Positions 9,371-17,777 of a DNA stretch of 64,000 nt are shown here, in pieces. A program made the position numbers and the translations under genes. The notes under the pieces were generated by a model. The model worked only from the letters and a program-made list of their open reading frames with translations, searched no databases and had not been told where the DNA came from. The DNA comes from Clostridium acetobutylicum ATCC 824 (GTDB lineage: Bacteria > Bacillota > Clostridia > Clostridiales > Clostridiaceae). Every line of letters starts with the position of its first letter. The first letter of the stretch is position 1. The DNA is taken from positions 2,266,001 to 2,330,000 of the forward strand of contig NC_003030.1 in assembly GCF_000008765.1 (NCBI RefSeq). Direction: 5' to 3'.

Positions 9371-10288
9371 ATGTATAAATGTTTAATTTGGGGAGTTAGT
9401 GATGAATACACTATGGCGTATGATAAACTGTTATTTGAAATATTAAAGAAAAATTTATCCATCGAAGCACTAATATCAAAGGATAAATACGCCGAATATA
9501 TTGACGGAAAGAAGGTAATAGATAAAACAGAAATATCAAATTATCAATTTGACTACATAATAATCTTTAATAAGGAGAGATACTCAGATATTAAAAATGA
9601 GGCCCTTGAACTAGGTATACCAGAAAGAAAAATACTAAATGGTAAGGTTTTTTTTACTTCTAATTTTGATTTTAAAAGATACTGCAAATTAATCGAAAAC
9701 CCTATTACTATTATTTCTAATAATTGTTGGGGTGGAAAAATAAGTAATCATCTAGGATTAAAGTTTAATTCACCATTCATTAATTTATTCTTAGAACTTG
9801 ATGATTATATGAAATTTTTAGAGAATATGGATTATTACTTAGATCAAGAATTACAAGTTGACGATGAGGGAGATGTCTACTCATGTGATATACCCAAAGG
9901 CTCATTAGGCTCAGGTGATAACAAAATTATAATAAATTTTAATCATAATGCATCATTCGAAGAGGCAAAAAATGATTGGGAAAGAAGAAAAAAAAGAATA
10001 AATAGAAAAAATTTATTTATAAAAATGACTCTACCGGCAAATAATGAAGAACTCGTAAAAAGGTTTGATAATTTACCATATAAAAATAAAGTTTGTTTTT
10101 ATCCTAGACCTATGAAGTATAAATCCATTGTATTCTGTCCTCGTTACATTTGGAAATGCAAAAATATGGCTAGAAAAACATCGAATTACGACTTAGTTTA
10201 TTTTGTGATGGATACAAATTGGTTACAAAAATCATGTGATATTTTAAAAATGCTTTGTGGTGAAGATGATTTTATTCGTGAGAAATAA
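9371..10288 (+). CDS. DUF1919-like protein with N-terminal nucleotide-binding-like module, copy 1
   Basis: A 305-aa protein. Residues 1-95 resemble a Rossmann-type module (MYKCLIWGVSDEY, DYIIIFNKERY). Residues about 105-300 look like DUF1919, a family found in polysaccharide gene clusters: ISNNCWGGKISNHLG, KFNSPFINLF, DDYMKFLENMDYYL, PKGSLG. The ATG at 9371 is chosen because AGGAGGAGA lies four bases before it; an upstream in-frame ATG at 9323 falls in the promoter region. The biochemical activity of the family is unknown. Control by a sigma-D-like promoter and a divergent yjfB suggest a part in flagellar or surface glycan decoration (inference). It is a close paralogue of the gene at 10698. 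Confidence 0.7.
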   Translation: MYKCLIWGVSDEYTMAYDKLLFEILKKNLSIEALISKDKYAEYIDGKKVIDKTEISNYQFDYIIIFNKERYSDIKNEALELGIPERKILNGKVFFTSNFDFKRYCKLIENPITIISNNCWGGKISNHLGLKFNSPFINLFLELDDYMKFLENMDYYLDQELQVDDEGDVYSCDIPKGSLGSGDNKIIINFNHNASFEEAKNDWERRKKRINRKNLFIKMTLPANNEELVKRFDNLPYKNKVCFYPRPMKYKSIVFCPRYIWKCKNMARKTSNYDLVYFVMDTNWLQKSCDILKMLCGEDDFIREK

Positions 10289-10306
10289 ACTATTATATAT
10301 GTAAAC

Positions 10307-10346
10307 AAAAGTGGTATTGCACTAATCTTAGAGCAGCACCACTTTT
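10307..10346 (+). terminator. Terminator after DUF1919-like copy 1
   Basis: AAAAGTGGT (10307-10315) pairs with ACCACTTTT (10338-10346), with additional TTGC/GCA pairing inside, ending in a T run on the plus strand. Confidence 0.7.
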
Positions 10347-10372
10347 TATATTAATGGAATAACTTTTTAATT

Positions 10373-10536
10373 CTATACTCTAACATCAATACTATTTACC
10401 CTATCTCGGGTTCATAGCTTCTATCATATCCTTCGTATTTTATATTTTCCTTATAATTACTCATTGCCATTTCAAATACAGCAAGATTTGCAACTTAATT
10501 TACCTTTACTTTCAAATCCTTTCACTGCACTTTCAT
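10373..10536 (-). pseudogene. Decayed yjfB copy
   Basis: On the minus strand this region aligns base for base with much of the intact yjfB: GCAAATCTTGCTGTATTT and ATGGCAATGA are shared, as are GATATGATAGAAGCTATGAA and the GTTAGAGTATAG end. It carries a TAA after the fragment GTAAAT, small deletions that shift the frame, and a ruined 5' end around the ATG at 10534-10536; no good ribosome site remains. It holds the same position relative to the second DUF1919-like gene as yjfB does to the first, so the whole block was duplicated and this copy then decayed. Confidence 0.75.
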
Positions 10537-10638
10537 ATAAAATTTTAAGCTTTAATCTAAATAGTAATATTTTATTTCATTTAACGATTATATGTAAAAT
10601 TATTCTATAGTATTCATAAGTTTATTTCACGTATACTA

Positions 10639-10665
10639 TAATTATATATTAAATTTATTCGATAA
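10639..10665 (+). promoter_or_regulatory. Sigma-D-type promoter for the second DUF1919-like gene
   Basis: TAAT (10639-10642), 15-base spacer, TTCGATAA (10658-10665). The sequence from the -10 to the GGAGGAG ribosome site is nearly identical to copy 1, while the spacer differs, so the elements themselves appear conserved. Confidence 0.65.
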
Positions 10666-10697
10666 TATTAATAGTTTTGTAAGTAGGAGGAGATAAA

Positions 10698-11615
10698 ATG
10701 TACAAATGCTTAATTTGGGGAGTTAATGATGAATACACATTGGCATACGACAAACTATTATTTGAAATATCAAAAGGAAATTTATCCATTGAAGCACTAA
10801 TATCAAAAGATAAATACGCTAAATATATTGACGGAAAGGAAGTAATAGATAAAACAGAAATATCAAATTATGAATTTGACTATATAATAATATTCAATAA
10901 AGAAAGATACTCAGATATTAAAAATGAGGCTCTTGAACTAGGCATACCAGAAAGGAAAATATTAAACGGTAAGTTTTTTTTCATTTCTAATTTTGATTTT
11001 AAAAGATATTGCAAACTAATTGAAAACCCCATTACTATAATATCTGATGACTGTTGGGGAGGGCTTGTAAGCAGCTATTTAGGATTTAAATTTAATTCTC
11101 CTTTTATTAATTTTTATATACATAACGATGATTATATAAAATTTTTAGAAAATATGGATTACTATTTAGAACAAGAATTAAAGGTTGAGCAGGAAGGAAA
11201 CGTATATTCATGTACTATGCCAAAAGGTTCTTTAGGCACAGGAGATAACAAAATTATATTAAACTTTAACCATCAAGCTTCATTTGCAGAGGCAAAAAAC
11301 GATTGGGATGAAAGAAAAACTAGAATAAATAAAAAAAATCTATTCGTAAAAATGTTGATAAAAGACGATAATGAGAAACTTGTAAAAAGATTTGATAATT
11401 TACCATACAAAAATAAAGTTTGTTTTCATCCTAAGCCTATGAAATATAAATCAGTTGCATTTTTTCCTCGTTACATTTGGAGGTGCATAAATTATGCTGC
11501 GCGAACATCAAACAGTAATTTGGAACAATATACAATGGATATGAGTTGGTTAGAAAAATCGTGTGATATTTTAAAAATGCTTTGTGGTGAAGAAGATTTT
11601 ATTCGCGAGAAATAA
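10698..11615 (+). CDS. DUF1919-like protein, copy 2
   Basis: A 305-aa paralogue of the gene at 9371 and of exactly the same length, with about seven differences in the first 60 residues and more in the C-terminal half. The same two parts are seen: a Rossmann-like N-terminus (CLIWGVNDEYTLAYD) and a DUF1919-like C-terminal domain (ISDDCWGGLVSSYLG, FNSPFINFYI, MPKGSLGTGDN). GTAGGAGGAG precedes the ATG. Both copies are intact, so both are probably used. It ends against the shared terminator at 11653-11689, converging with pseG. No reaction is assigned. Confidence 0.7.
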   Translation: MYKCLIWGVNDEYTLAYDKLLFEISKGNLSIEALISKDKYAKYIDGKEVIDKTEISNYEFDYIIIFNKERYSDIKNEALELGIPERKILNGKFFFISNFDFKRYCKLIENPITIISDDCWGGLVSSYLGFKFNSPFINFYIHNDDYIKFLENMDYYLEQELKVEQEGNVYSCTMPKGSLGTGDNKIILNFNHQASFAEAKNDWDERKTRINKKNLFVKMLIKDDNEKLVKRFDNLPYKNKVCFHPKPMKYKSVAFFPRYIWRCINYAARTSNSNLEQYTMDMSWLEKSCDILKMLCGEEDFIREK

Positions 11616-11652
11616 AATCTTATACATTTAAATAATCCATTTTTTACTTGTA

Positions 11653-11689
11653 ATATAAAATCCACTGGTGAAACCAGTGGATTTTATAT
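11653..11689. terminator. Bidirectional terminator between convergent genes
   Basis: A perfect 16-bp stem (ATATAAAATCCACTGG with CCAGTGGATTTTATAT) and a TGAAA loop. It is symmetric enough to serve both DUF1919-like copy 2 (plus) and the end of the long glycosylation operon (minus). Confidence 0.85.
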
Positions 11690-11712
11690 TTAGACTCTAT
11701 TAAACTGTGTAC

Positions 11713-12732
11713 CTACACCATATCTAGTATTTTCTCAACTATTCTTTGAGTTCCCATGCCATCAATAATCGATTGAGAAGTCATGGAAACATTTTTTCTT
11801 CTATTATAATCATTACTTAAACTATTTATTTCTTCTAGTACCTTTTCTCTTGTTAATTCATTGTGCCAACCAAGATTTTTTATTATCTTAAGAGCATCAA
11901 ATTTTTCTGCTGCCTTGCTTTGATTTTCAGCTACCGTAATCGAAAGAGACGGAACACCTACGCTACAAAGCTCATATAGTGTACTTCCTGCAGCTGATAT
12001 ACATGCATCACATTTTTTCATTAATTCCTTCATATTTGCATTATAATAAAAATTTATATTTTTTAACTCCTCATAGGTTTTTAATTTCTCTACATAAATG
12101 TCATCAAAAGAGGAACCAACAACTACATGAAAATTGTAATTTTCCTGTTTCAAATAATAAAGGAGCTTAAGCGTCAACAAAAATGGATCTGCACCTCCGG
12201 TTGTAATCATTACATCACGAACTTTTCTTCTTATTATTTTTGCTCCTAAATCTTTAAATTCATCTCTCAGCATTACGTATCTACACCCTAAAAGAAGTGA
12301 CTTATTACCTGCTGCATCATACTTTAAATTATCAGCATTTATATTTTGATTTATAATCATGTCAACATCTTTAAAATCGTAAAGGCACATATCATCTATG
12401 TATATGGTCTTATGAAACATTTCACTAGTTTTTTTAAAATATTCTTCATTTACATCATAACTGTCCGTTATTAATATATCGCCTTTAATTTCGTATAAAT
12501 CTTCCACCATATTATTTTCTCTTACAATCTTTACCTTAAATCCACTGGATAAAATTTTGTGGATACCCTTTGCATATTTTCCATTAACACTAGTCTTCCT
12601 GTCCTCATTTTCAGTTTTACAAACATATATAACCTCAAAATATTTATTAAGTTCTCTTGCTAAGGTAAGGGTTCTCATAATATGACCCATACCTATATCC
12701 CTGCCTCCATCGGCTCTGATTAAAATCCTCAA
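11713..12732 (-). CDS. pseG: PseG/SpsG-type UDP-sugar hydrolase
   Basis: A 339-aa protein of the PseG family, GT-B-fold enzymes that cut UDP from 2,4-diacetamido-2,4,6-trideoxyhexoses before the nonulosonic-acid aldol step. The N-terminus IRADGGRDIGMGHIMRTLTLA carries the conserved G-x-G-H-x-x-R loop. TTGGADPFLLTLKLL and CISAAGSTLYELCSVGVPSL form the donor half. The start is TTG with AAGGTGTGG upstream. It is the last gene of the long operon and follows pseI by 22 bases. Whether the product stereochemistry is pseudaminic or legionaminic type cannot be settled by eye. Confidence 0.85.
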   Translation of the reverse strand: MRILIRADGGRDIGMGHIMRTLTLARELNKYFEVIYVCKTENEDRKTSVNGKYAKGIHKILSSGFKVKIVRENNMVEDLYEIKGDILITDSYDVNEEYFKKTSEMFHKTIYIDDMCLYDFKDVDMIINQNINADNLKYDAAGNKSLLLGCRYVMLRDEFKDLGAKIIRRKVRDVMITTGGADPFLLTLKLLYYLKQENYNFHVVVGSSFDDIYVEKLKTYEELKNINFYYNANMKELMKKCDACISAAGSTLYELCSVGVPSLSITVAENQSKAAEKFDALKIIKNLGWHNELTREKVLEEINSLSNDYNRRKNVSMTSQSIIDGMGTQRIVEKILDMV

Positions 12733-12754
12733 TTATACCACACCTTTTTAATTA

Positions 12755-13807
12755 TTATTCTAGTAAGTTCCAGTCCAAAGGTGTACCCTTTTTAACATCT
12801 ACTCTGGCCTTTTTCCCAATTACCTCTTCTATATACTTTGTTTTTAATCCAAATGCTGGTCTTATACTCTTAACATTTTCTTTTGTAAATGTCTCGCCTT
12901 TTTTTATATCTTTTACAACAAACAAAGACCTTGAATGTTGTCTGCTGTTTTTTTGTTTTTCTGTAAGTTCATATGTGACTTTTCCTAAAGCCTTTTCTAC
13001 TTCCCTTATGCTTTTAACCATGGCTGAAAACTCTTCTGGCTCCATTGAGAAAGCAGAATCTGGTCCTCCATCACTTCTTTTAAGTGTAAAATGCTTTTCT
13101 ATTACAGTTGCTCCTAATGCAACAGCTGCTGTAGCAACAGAATATCCCATAGTATGATCAGATAATCCTACGCTGCAGTTAAATGCTTCTCTCATATTGG
13201 GAATAGTCTTAAGATTAATATCCTCTAACGGAGATGGGTATGAGCTGCTGCACTTTAGCAGTATAACATTTTCATTTCCTTGCCTTCTGCAGGCGGCCAC
13301 AGCTTCGTAAATTTCCCCCATTTCTGCAATTCCTGTTGACATTATAACAGGTTTACCCTTTGAAGCTATATATTCAATAAACGGTATATCCGTAAGCTCA
13401 AATGAAGCTACCTTGTAAGCTGGCACCTCCATTTTTTCTAAAAAATCTACAGAAGTATTATCAAAAGGAGATGAAAAACATATAAGTCCCTCTTCTTCAG
13501 CTATCTCTTTTAACTTAGGTTGCCACTGCCATGGTGTATATGCCTCTTCATAAAGTTTGTGAAGGGTTGTACCGTCCCATATGGTTCCCTGCTTTATTTG
13601 AAAATACTCATTATCTGAATCAAATGTTATAGTATCAGGTGTATAGGTTTGAAGCTTTATAGCATCTGCTCCTGACCTTTTAGCTGCTTTTATTATTTCT
13701 ACCGCTCTATCAAAATCCTGATTATGATTTGCAGACATTTCTGCTATTATAAAAGTTCTTTGTCCTTCACCTATTTTTTTTCCTCCAATGTCTATGACTT
13801 TATTCAT
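12755..13807 (-). CDS. pseI: Nonulosonic (pseudaminic) acid synthase with SAF domain
   Basis: A 350-aa NeuB-family synthase. Residues about 15-270 form the TIM barrel that condenses phosphoenolpyruvate with a 6-carbon sugar (AEMSANHNQDFDRAVEII, KLQTYTPDTITF, IMSTGIAEMGEI, VGLSDHTMGYSVATAA, VIEKHFTLKRSDGGPD). Residues about 285-345 are the antifreeze-like SAF domain (SRSLFVVKDIKKGETFT). AEMSANHNQ and the active-site pattern favour PseI over sialic-acid NeuB. AGGAGGG lies five bases before the ATG. It acts together with pseG, the SpsF-like and PseB-like genes of this operon to make the flagellin sugar. Confidence 0.9.
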   Translation of the reverse strand: MNKVIDIGGKKIGEGQRTFIIAEMSANHNQDFDRAVEIIKAAKRSGADAIKLQTYTPDTITFDSDNEYFQIKQGTIWDGTTLHKLYEEAYTPWQWQPKLKEIAEEEGLICFSSPFDNTSVDFLEKMEVPAYKVASFELTDIPFIEYIASKGKPVIMSTGIAEMGEIYEAVAACRRQGNENVILLKCSSSYPSPLEDINLKTIPNMREAFNCSVGLSDHTMGYSVATAAVALGATVIEKHFTLKRSDGGPDSAFSMEPEEFSAMVKSIREVEKALGKVTYELTEKQKNSRQHSRSLFVVKDIKKGETFTKENVKSIRPAFGLKTKYIEEVIGKKARVDVKKGTPLDWNLLE

Positions 13808-13826
13808 TTTTTCCCTCCTTTAGCTT

Positions 13827-15998
13827 TTAAAAAAACAGCTTACTATTTTCTATAATTTCTAAGTTTCTTTTAAGTTCTGCTTGTGTATCTAAAAGCATGT
13901 TTGCTCTATTTTTTGCTTTTTCAGACATGAGCTTATAGTAATTTTTATCTTTTATGAATTTTACTAAATTATCGGCCATTTCTTTTAAATTTGAAGAGCA
14001 AAATTCTTCTCCTGCGCACACAGCGGTGTCTCCATAGTTTAACGAAATCACTGGAAGTCCCTTATACATAGCCTCCGCTGCCGATGTTTGTCCGCCTACC
14101 CTTGGTGGATTTACATATAAATCACATACTTCGCACACAGCAAGCATATCTTCTTGAAAGCCTAAAAATGTAGAGTGCTTAGAAAACAACTGATTTCTTT
14201 TGATAATTTCATAATACTTACTGAAATATCCTGCAAACACAAAATGTCCTCCATAATTAACTGCATCTTTTAAAGCGTCAATAAACTCTTCAGTAATCTC
14301 TAAATCCAATCTTACTCCTACAATTAAAATTAGAAATTTATCCTGTGGAAGCTTCAAATCTTCTCTAGTATAATGTTTACTTTGCTCTTTAAATGCAAAT
14401 GTAAAATTACTTTCTATAGCATGCTCATTAGTTTTACCAAGCACCTTTAAAAGATTTATATCCTCTTCAGTTTTCCTTTTTCCCATTAATGCGAACTGTG
14501 ATTCAGTTATTGGTATCCCCATCACTGTTGCTTCAGTTATTACAGGAACTATTTTGCTGCATAAATCAGATATTATGTTTCCTCCTCCTATATTTAAAAT
14601 AAAATACGGCTTTTCTTTATTTACAAAATCTATTATATTTATAATTTCGTTCAAATCTGGCATTATGCCCCTACATTGATAAAACTTCATTTTACAGTCT
14701 TTATACTGAAATTCCTTATCACCATCATACTCATTTAATATATTAGGTGGGCTTATATCATAGAACGGAATAACACCTTTATAAGTAAGCATATCCTTAG
14801 TATTTATTAGTATAGCTCTTTTATTCATTGATTTTATTAATGTATAGCATCTGTCCAACGCCGTTTTTGTTGGTCCATGCCCTAAAGAAAGAAATTGTGA
14901 AACCGTAACTATTACAAAATCTTTATTTCTCTCATTTTTATAAATGCGTTTTAGCTTATAAGGAATTATTTCTTTAAATCCCCTTAAAATATTGCTATAT
15001 AATTTTCTTAATAAAATTGATGTAGTACTATCCCCTTTACTTTCATTTAAAAACTCAAGCCTAATAAGTTGATAAAAAATAAAATATTTTTCGTTACAAG
15101 AAAGCTTTCTACTATTAATAGCGCATTTCAATATATTATTTATATAGGTATTACTTCTATTCATTCTCATTATAATTGAATTAGCAAAAATGTAAACATA
15201 TTCATCAAAGGATACTGTTAGACTTTCTAATTGCTTTATATAGAACTTTTTTTGAAAGTGTTTAAGCTTAAAATACTCATCTTTTATATCAGTCGCAAGC
15301 TTAAAAAAAGCCTCATAGTTTTCCATAAAACATTTTGTTGACTTCGATATATTTTTTAAAGCTTCTATAAATTTATCCAAAGCAAAATTGCTATTTATAA
15401 ATATAGTATTATAGTAATTAATTTTTTCATTTTTACTGCCATTATCTAACCTTATTATGTTCTTCTCTCCATCATAGGGTTCAAACATATAGTACTTATC
15501 CTTGAAATAGTAATATCTTTGGAATTTATCTTCTTTGGCCTCTATTAATATTTCTTTTGTATCCTCTAATTTTTTTACATTTTCTCCACAAATATCATCA
15601 ATAAATGGATTTTCATTAGAAGTTATGAAAATATTTTTTGAAATTTTATAATCTATTTTTTTATTTATAAGCAGATTTAAATATATCTCATCTAATTGAA
15701 CATTATAACGAGCTTCACTGCTTTCATAATATATAAAATTAGAGAAAACCCTATTATATAATTTATATGTTAAAATAAAAAGTTCTTTTATATTGGATAA
15801 AAAATAAAACCTGTTTTCTTCAATATCATCTTCAAAGAAAACATCCATAACATTTAAAACATTATGAGGTTTTATACTATTTTCATTTATACCATTGAAA
15901 ACATGTATCTCAAAACCATCCTTTTCAAAACTCTGAATACAAGCATTAAACTTTTCATCCTTTGTTTCTTCAATAAAACACAATAATATATTTTTCAT
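13827..15998 (-). CDS. Large GT-B glycosyltransferase-like protein
   Basis: A 723-aa protein. The N-terminal 350 residues are not recognised and are largely helical. Residues about 365-720 look like a GT-B transferase: VTVSQFLSLGHGPTKTALDR, ILNIGGGNIISDL, then LILIVGVRLDLEITEEF, FLGFQEDMLAVCEVCDLYVNP and GGQTSAAEAMYKGLPVISLN, a classical donor-binding segment. The ATG at 15996-15998 has no ribosome site of its own. An upstream GGGGAG instead serves a six-codon reading frame (16003-16023) that stops four bases before this ATG, so translation is probably coupled; an in-frame TTG at 16016 is the alternative. Donor and acceptor are unknown. Confidence 0.75.
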   Translation of the reverse strand: MKNILLCFIEETKDEKFNACIQSFEKDGFEIHVFNGINENSIKPHNVLNVMDVFFEDDIEENRFYFLSNIKELFILTYKLYNRVFSNFIYYESSEARYNVQLDEIYLNLLINKKIDYKISKNIFITSNENPFIDDICGENVKKLEDTKEILIEAKEDKFQRYYYFKDKYYMFEPYDGEKNIIRLDNGSKNEKINYYNTIFINSNFALDKFIEALKNISKSTKCFMENYEAFFKLATDIKDEYFKLKHFQKKFYIKQLESLTVSFDEYVYIFANSIIMRMNRSNTYINNILKCAINSRKLSCNEKYFIFYQLIRLEFLNESKGDSTTSILLRKLYSNILRGFKEIIPYKLKRIYKNERNKDFVIVTVSQFLSLGHGPTKTALDRCYTLIKSMNKRAILINTKDMLTYKGVIPFYDISPPNILNEYDGDKEFQYKDCKMKFYQCRGIMPDLNEIINIIDFVNKEKPYFILNIGGGNIISDLCSKIVPVITEATVMGIPITESQFALMGKRKTEEDINLLKVLGKTNEHAIESNFTFAFKEQSKHYTREDLKLPQDKFLILIVGVRLDLEITEEFIDALKDAVNYGGHFVFAGYFSKYYEIIKRNQLFSKHSTFLGFQEDMLAVCEVCDLYVNPPRVGGQTSAAEAMYKGLPVISLNYGDTAVCAGEEFCSSNLKEMADNLVKFIKDKNYYKLMSEKAKNRANMLLDTQAELKRNLEIIENSKLFF

Positions 15999-16002
15999 AA
16001 TA

Positions 16003-16023
16003 TTAAACACTGCCAAGCAGCAT
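16003..16023 (-). CDS. Six-codon leader reading frame
   Basis: ATG (16021-16023) through TAA (16003-16005), coding MLLGSV, with GGGGAG nine bases before it. It lies between the ATP-grasp gene and the 723-aa glycosyltransferase and may exist only to bring ribosomes to the ATG at 15998. The peptide itself has no visible function. Confidence 0.35.
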   Translation of the reverse strand: MLLGSV

Positions 16024-16044
16024 TGTTTTCAACTCCCCTATTTT

Positions 16045-16992
16045 TCAAACATATACAGCATCATCGTACCTTAACATGGTTAACTCCTCAAAATCATCTA
16101 GCGGCTCTACCTTTAAATCATTACTAATATCTTTTAAATATCTTCCATAATCTCCTCCTGCTTTAAAGGAAAGCGGTACTCCTCCTCCAAAACGAGGATT
16201 TATTTCTATAAAATATATCTCCCCTAGATTATCCACAATACATTGTATAGTAAGTGGTCCAATTAAATTTTCCCCATTTCTTGAAGCTGTGTTTTGGAGC
16301 TTACTGCATAAATCCTTAACTGCTTCTATAATTTTTTCATTCTTTACCGTTCTACTTTTAGAAACTTCACCTGAACGTACTTCTAACCTTTCTCTTGGTA
16401 TTGCAAATATAACATTTCCTTTAAGATCACAAAGGGTATCTATAGTATATTCCTTCCCTTCTATAAACTGCTGAACTACAGGATTTTCAACGTATTCAAG
16501 GAAAAATTCCAGCTGCCTTTTATTGTTAACCTTAAATACACTGCTGCTGCCCATACCATCAAATGGTTTTACAATAAGTGGATATTCTATTACACTTGGA
16601 ATTTCATCTCTTAAATATGTGATAGGACACTTTACTTGATTTTCTTTAAAAAATTCATAGGATTTCCACTTATCGTTGCAAATCTCAATTATAGTTTTTC
16701 CGCTTAATAGAAGCTCTGTGCCAACTTTTTTAAGCTCCTGTCTATATGAACAAAGATCTAGAAATTCCCTTTCAAAAAGAGGAATAAGAAAATCTATATT
16801 TTCATTTCTGCATATTCTTATAATATCTTCAATATATCCCGGCTCGTTATATTTTTTTACCTTATAAAAACCATCCACAAATTTAGATGCCGGCGCTAAA
16901 CTTGAAATATCACACCCATATATTTTTGCATTTTCTTTCAAACATTTTATAAGCTGTACTCTCTTTCCAACAGCTGTCAAAAGTATGTTCAT
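16045..16992 (-). CDS. ATP-grasp ligase (carbamoyl-phosphate-synthase-like)
   Basis: A 315-aa ATP-grasp protein with an N-terminal pre-ATP-grasp domain (MNILLTAVGKRVQLIKCL), the ATP lid (PLIVKPFDGMGSSSVFKV), VVQQFIEGKEYTIDTL and the metal-binding EINPRFGGGVPLSFKAG. The family joins a carboxylate to an amine or other nucleophile through an acyl-phosphate. In this operon it could attach an amino acid or similar group to an amino sugar; that is inference from position. It sits between the SpsF-like gene (15 bases upstream) and the 723-aa glycosyltransferase. Confidence 0.8.
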   Translation of the reverse strand: MNILLTAVGKRVQLIKCLKENAKIYGCDISSLAPASKFVDGFYKVKKYNEPGYIEDIIRICRNENIDFLIPLFEREFLDLCSYRQELKKVGTELLLSGKTIIEICNDKWKSYEFFKENQVKCPITYLRDEIPSVIEYPLIVKPFDGMGSSSVFKVNNKRQLEFFLEYVENPVVQQFIEGKEYTIDTLCDLKGNVIFAIPRERLEVRSGEVSKSRTVKNEKIIEAVKDLCSKLQNTASRNGENLIGPLTIQCIVDNLGEIYFIEINPRFGGGVPLSFKAGGDYGRYLKDISNDLKVEPLDDFEELTMLRYDDAVYV

Positions 16993-17007
16993 TTCAAACT
17001 CTCCTAT

Positions 17008-17766
17008 TTAAACTTCTTTTTGTTTTATATCATTATTAATTTGTGCTATTTCACTATTTCTATCAAGGTAATTAATTACATTTTTTGAAGAAACAAATTC
17101 ATCGTTAAAATGCTCGTATATATTTTTAACTAACTCAAAGTCCTCTTTAGTATCAACACAAAGTCTATAATCCTTTGAATAAAACTCGTCTCCTTTTACG
17201 TAACCAACCTTAAATTCATTAGGATGCTTATACATATAAAGCGTTACATGTTCTTTATACATGTCTGCCTCTTCTTTTGGAATTTTCCCTCCATTTATTA
17301 AGCTATTTACTGTTTTAAGTGCCTTCATTGAAAAGATTTCAACATCAAAGCCCCTTACAAAGGTATTAGGAACATCTAACCTTACATAATCGTAATCACT
17401 GCTTAAAAACTTAGTCACTACATTATCAACTATTATAGGATCAATTAAAGGACAATCTCCTGTAACCCTTATTACTGCGTCCTCAATATTCGCTCCGTAT
17501 TTTTCCGCTGCTTGTTCGTACCTTTTTAAAACATTTGCCTCTGAACCTTTAAATACATCATATCCATATTCTTCACAGCTTTCAACAAGAGGAGTTTCCC
17601 TTTCCATCGATGAAGTTGCAAGGACAATTTTATCTATGTATTTTGATTTCTTTAATCTATCAAGAGTATATATAACCATTGGCTTTTTTAAGATAGGTTT
17701 TATAACTTTTCCCTGAAGCCTTTCTGAACCCATTCTAGCTTGTACTATGCAAAAGATTTTTCCCAT
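17008..17766 (-). CDS. spsF: SpsF/PseF-type cytidylyltransferase
   Basis: A 252-aa nucleotidyltransferase. The N-terminus CIVQARMGSERLQGKVIKPI is the CMP-sugar synthetase fingerprint of the SpsF group; IRVTGDCPLIDPIIVDNVV carries the acidic metal site. It is expected to activate the nonulosonic acid made by PseI as its CMP derivative, the donor for Maf transferases. GAGGGTGA precedes the ATG. It overlaps nothing and follows the HAD phosphatase by 11 bases; neuB-type, pseG-type and spsF-type genes together are also the core of Bacillus spore-coat (sps) sugar operons. Confidence 0.85.
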   Translation of the reverse strand: MGKIFCIVQARMGSERLQGKVIKPILKKPMVIYTLDRLKKSKYIDKIVLATSSMERETPLVESCEEYGYDVFKGSEANVLKRYEQAAEKYGANIEDAVIRVTGDCPLIDPIIVDNVVTKFLSSDYDYVRLDVPNTFVRGFDVEIFSMKALKTVNSLINGGKIPKEEADMYKEHVTLYMYKHPNEFKVGYVKGDEFYSKDYRLCVDTKEDFELVKNIYEHFNDEFVSSKNVINYLDRNSEIAQINNDIKQKEV

Positions 17767-17777
17767 ACTATCACCCT

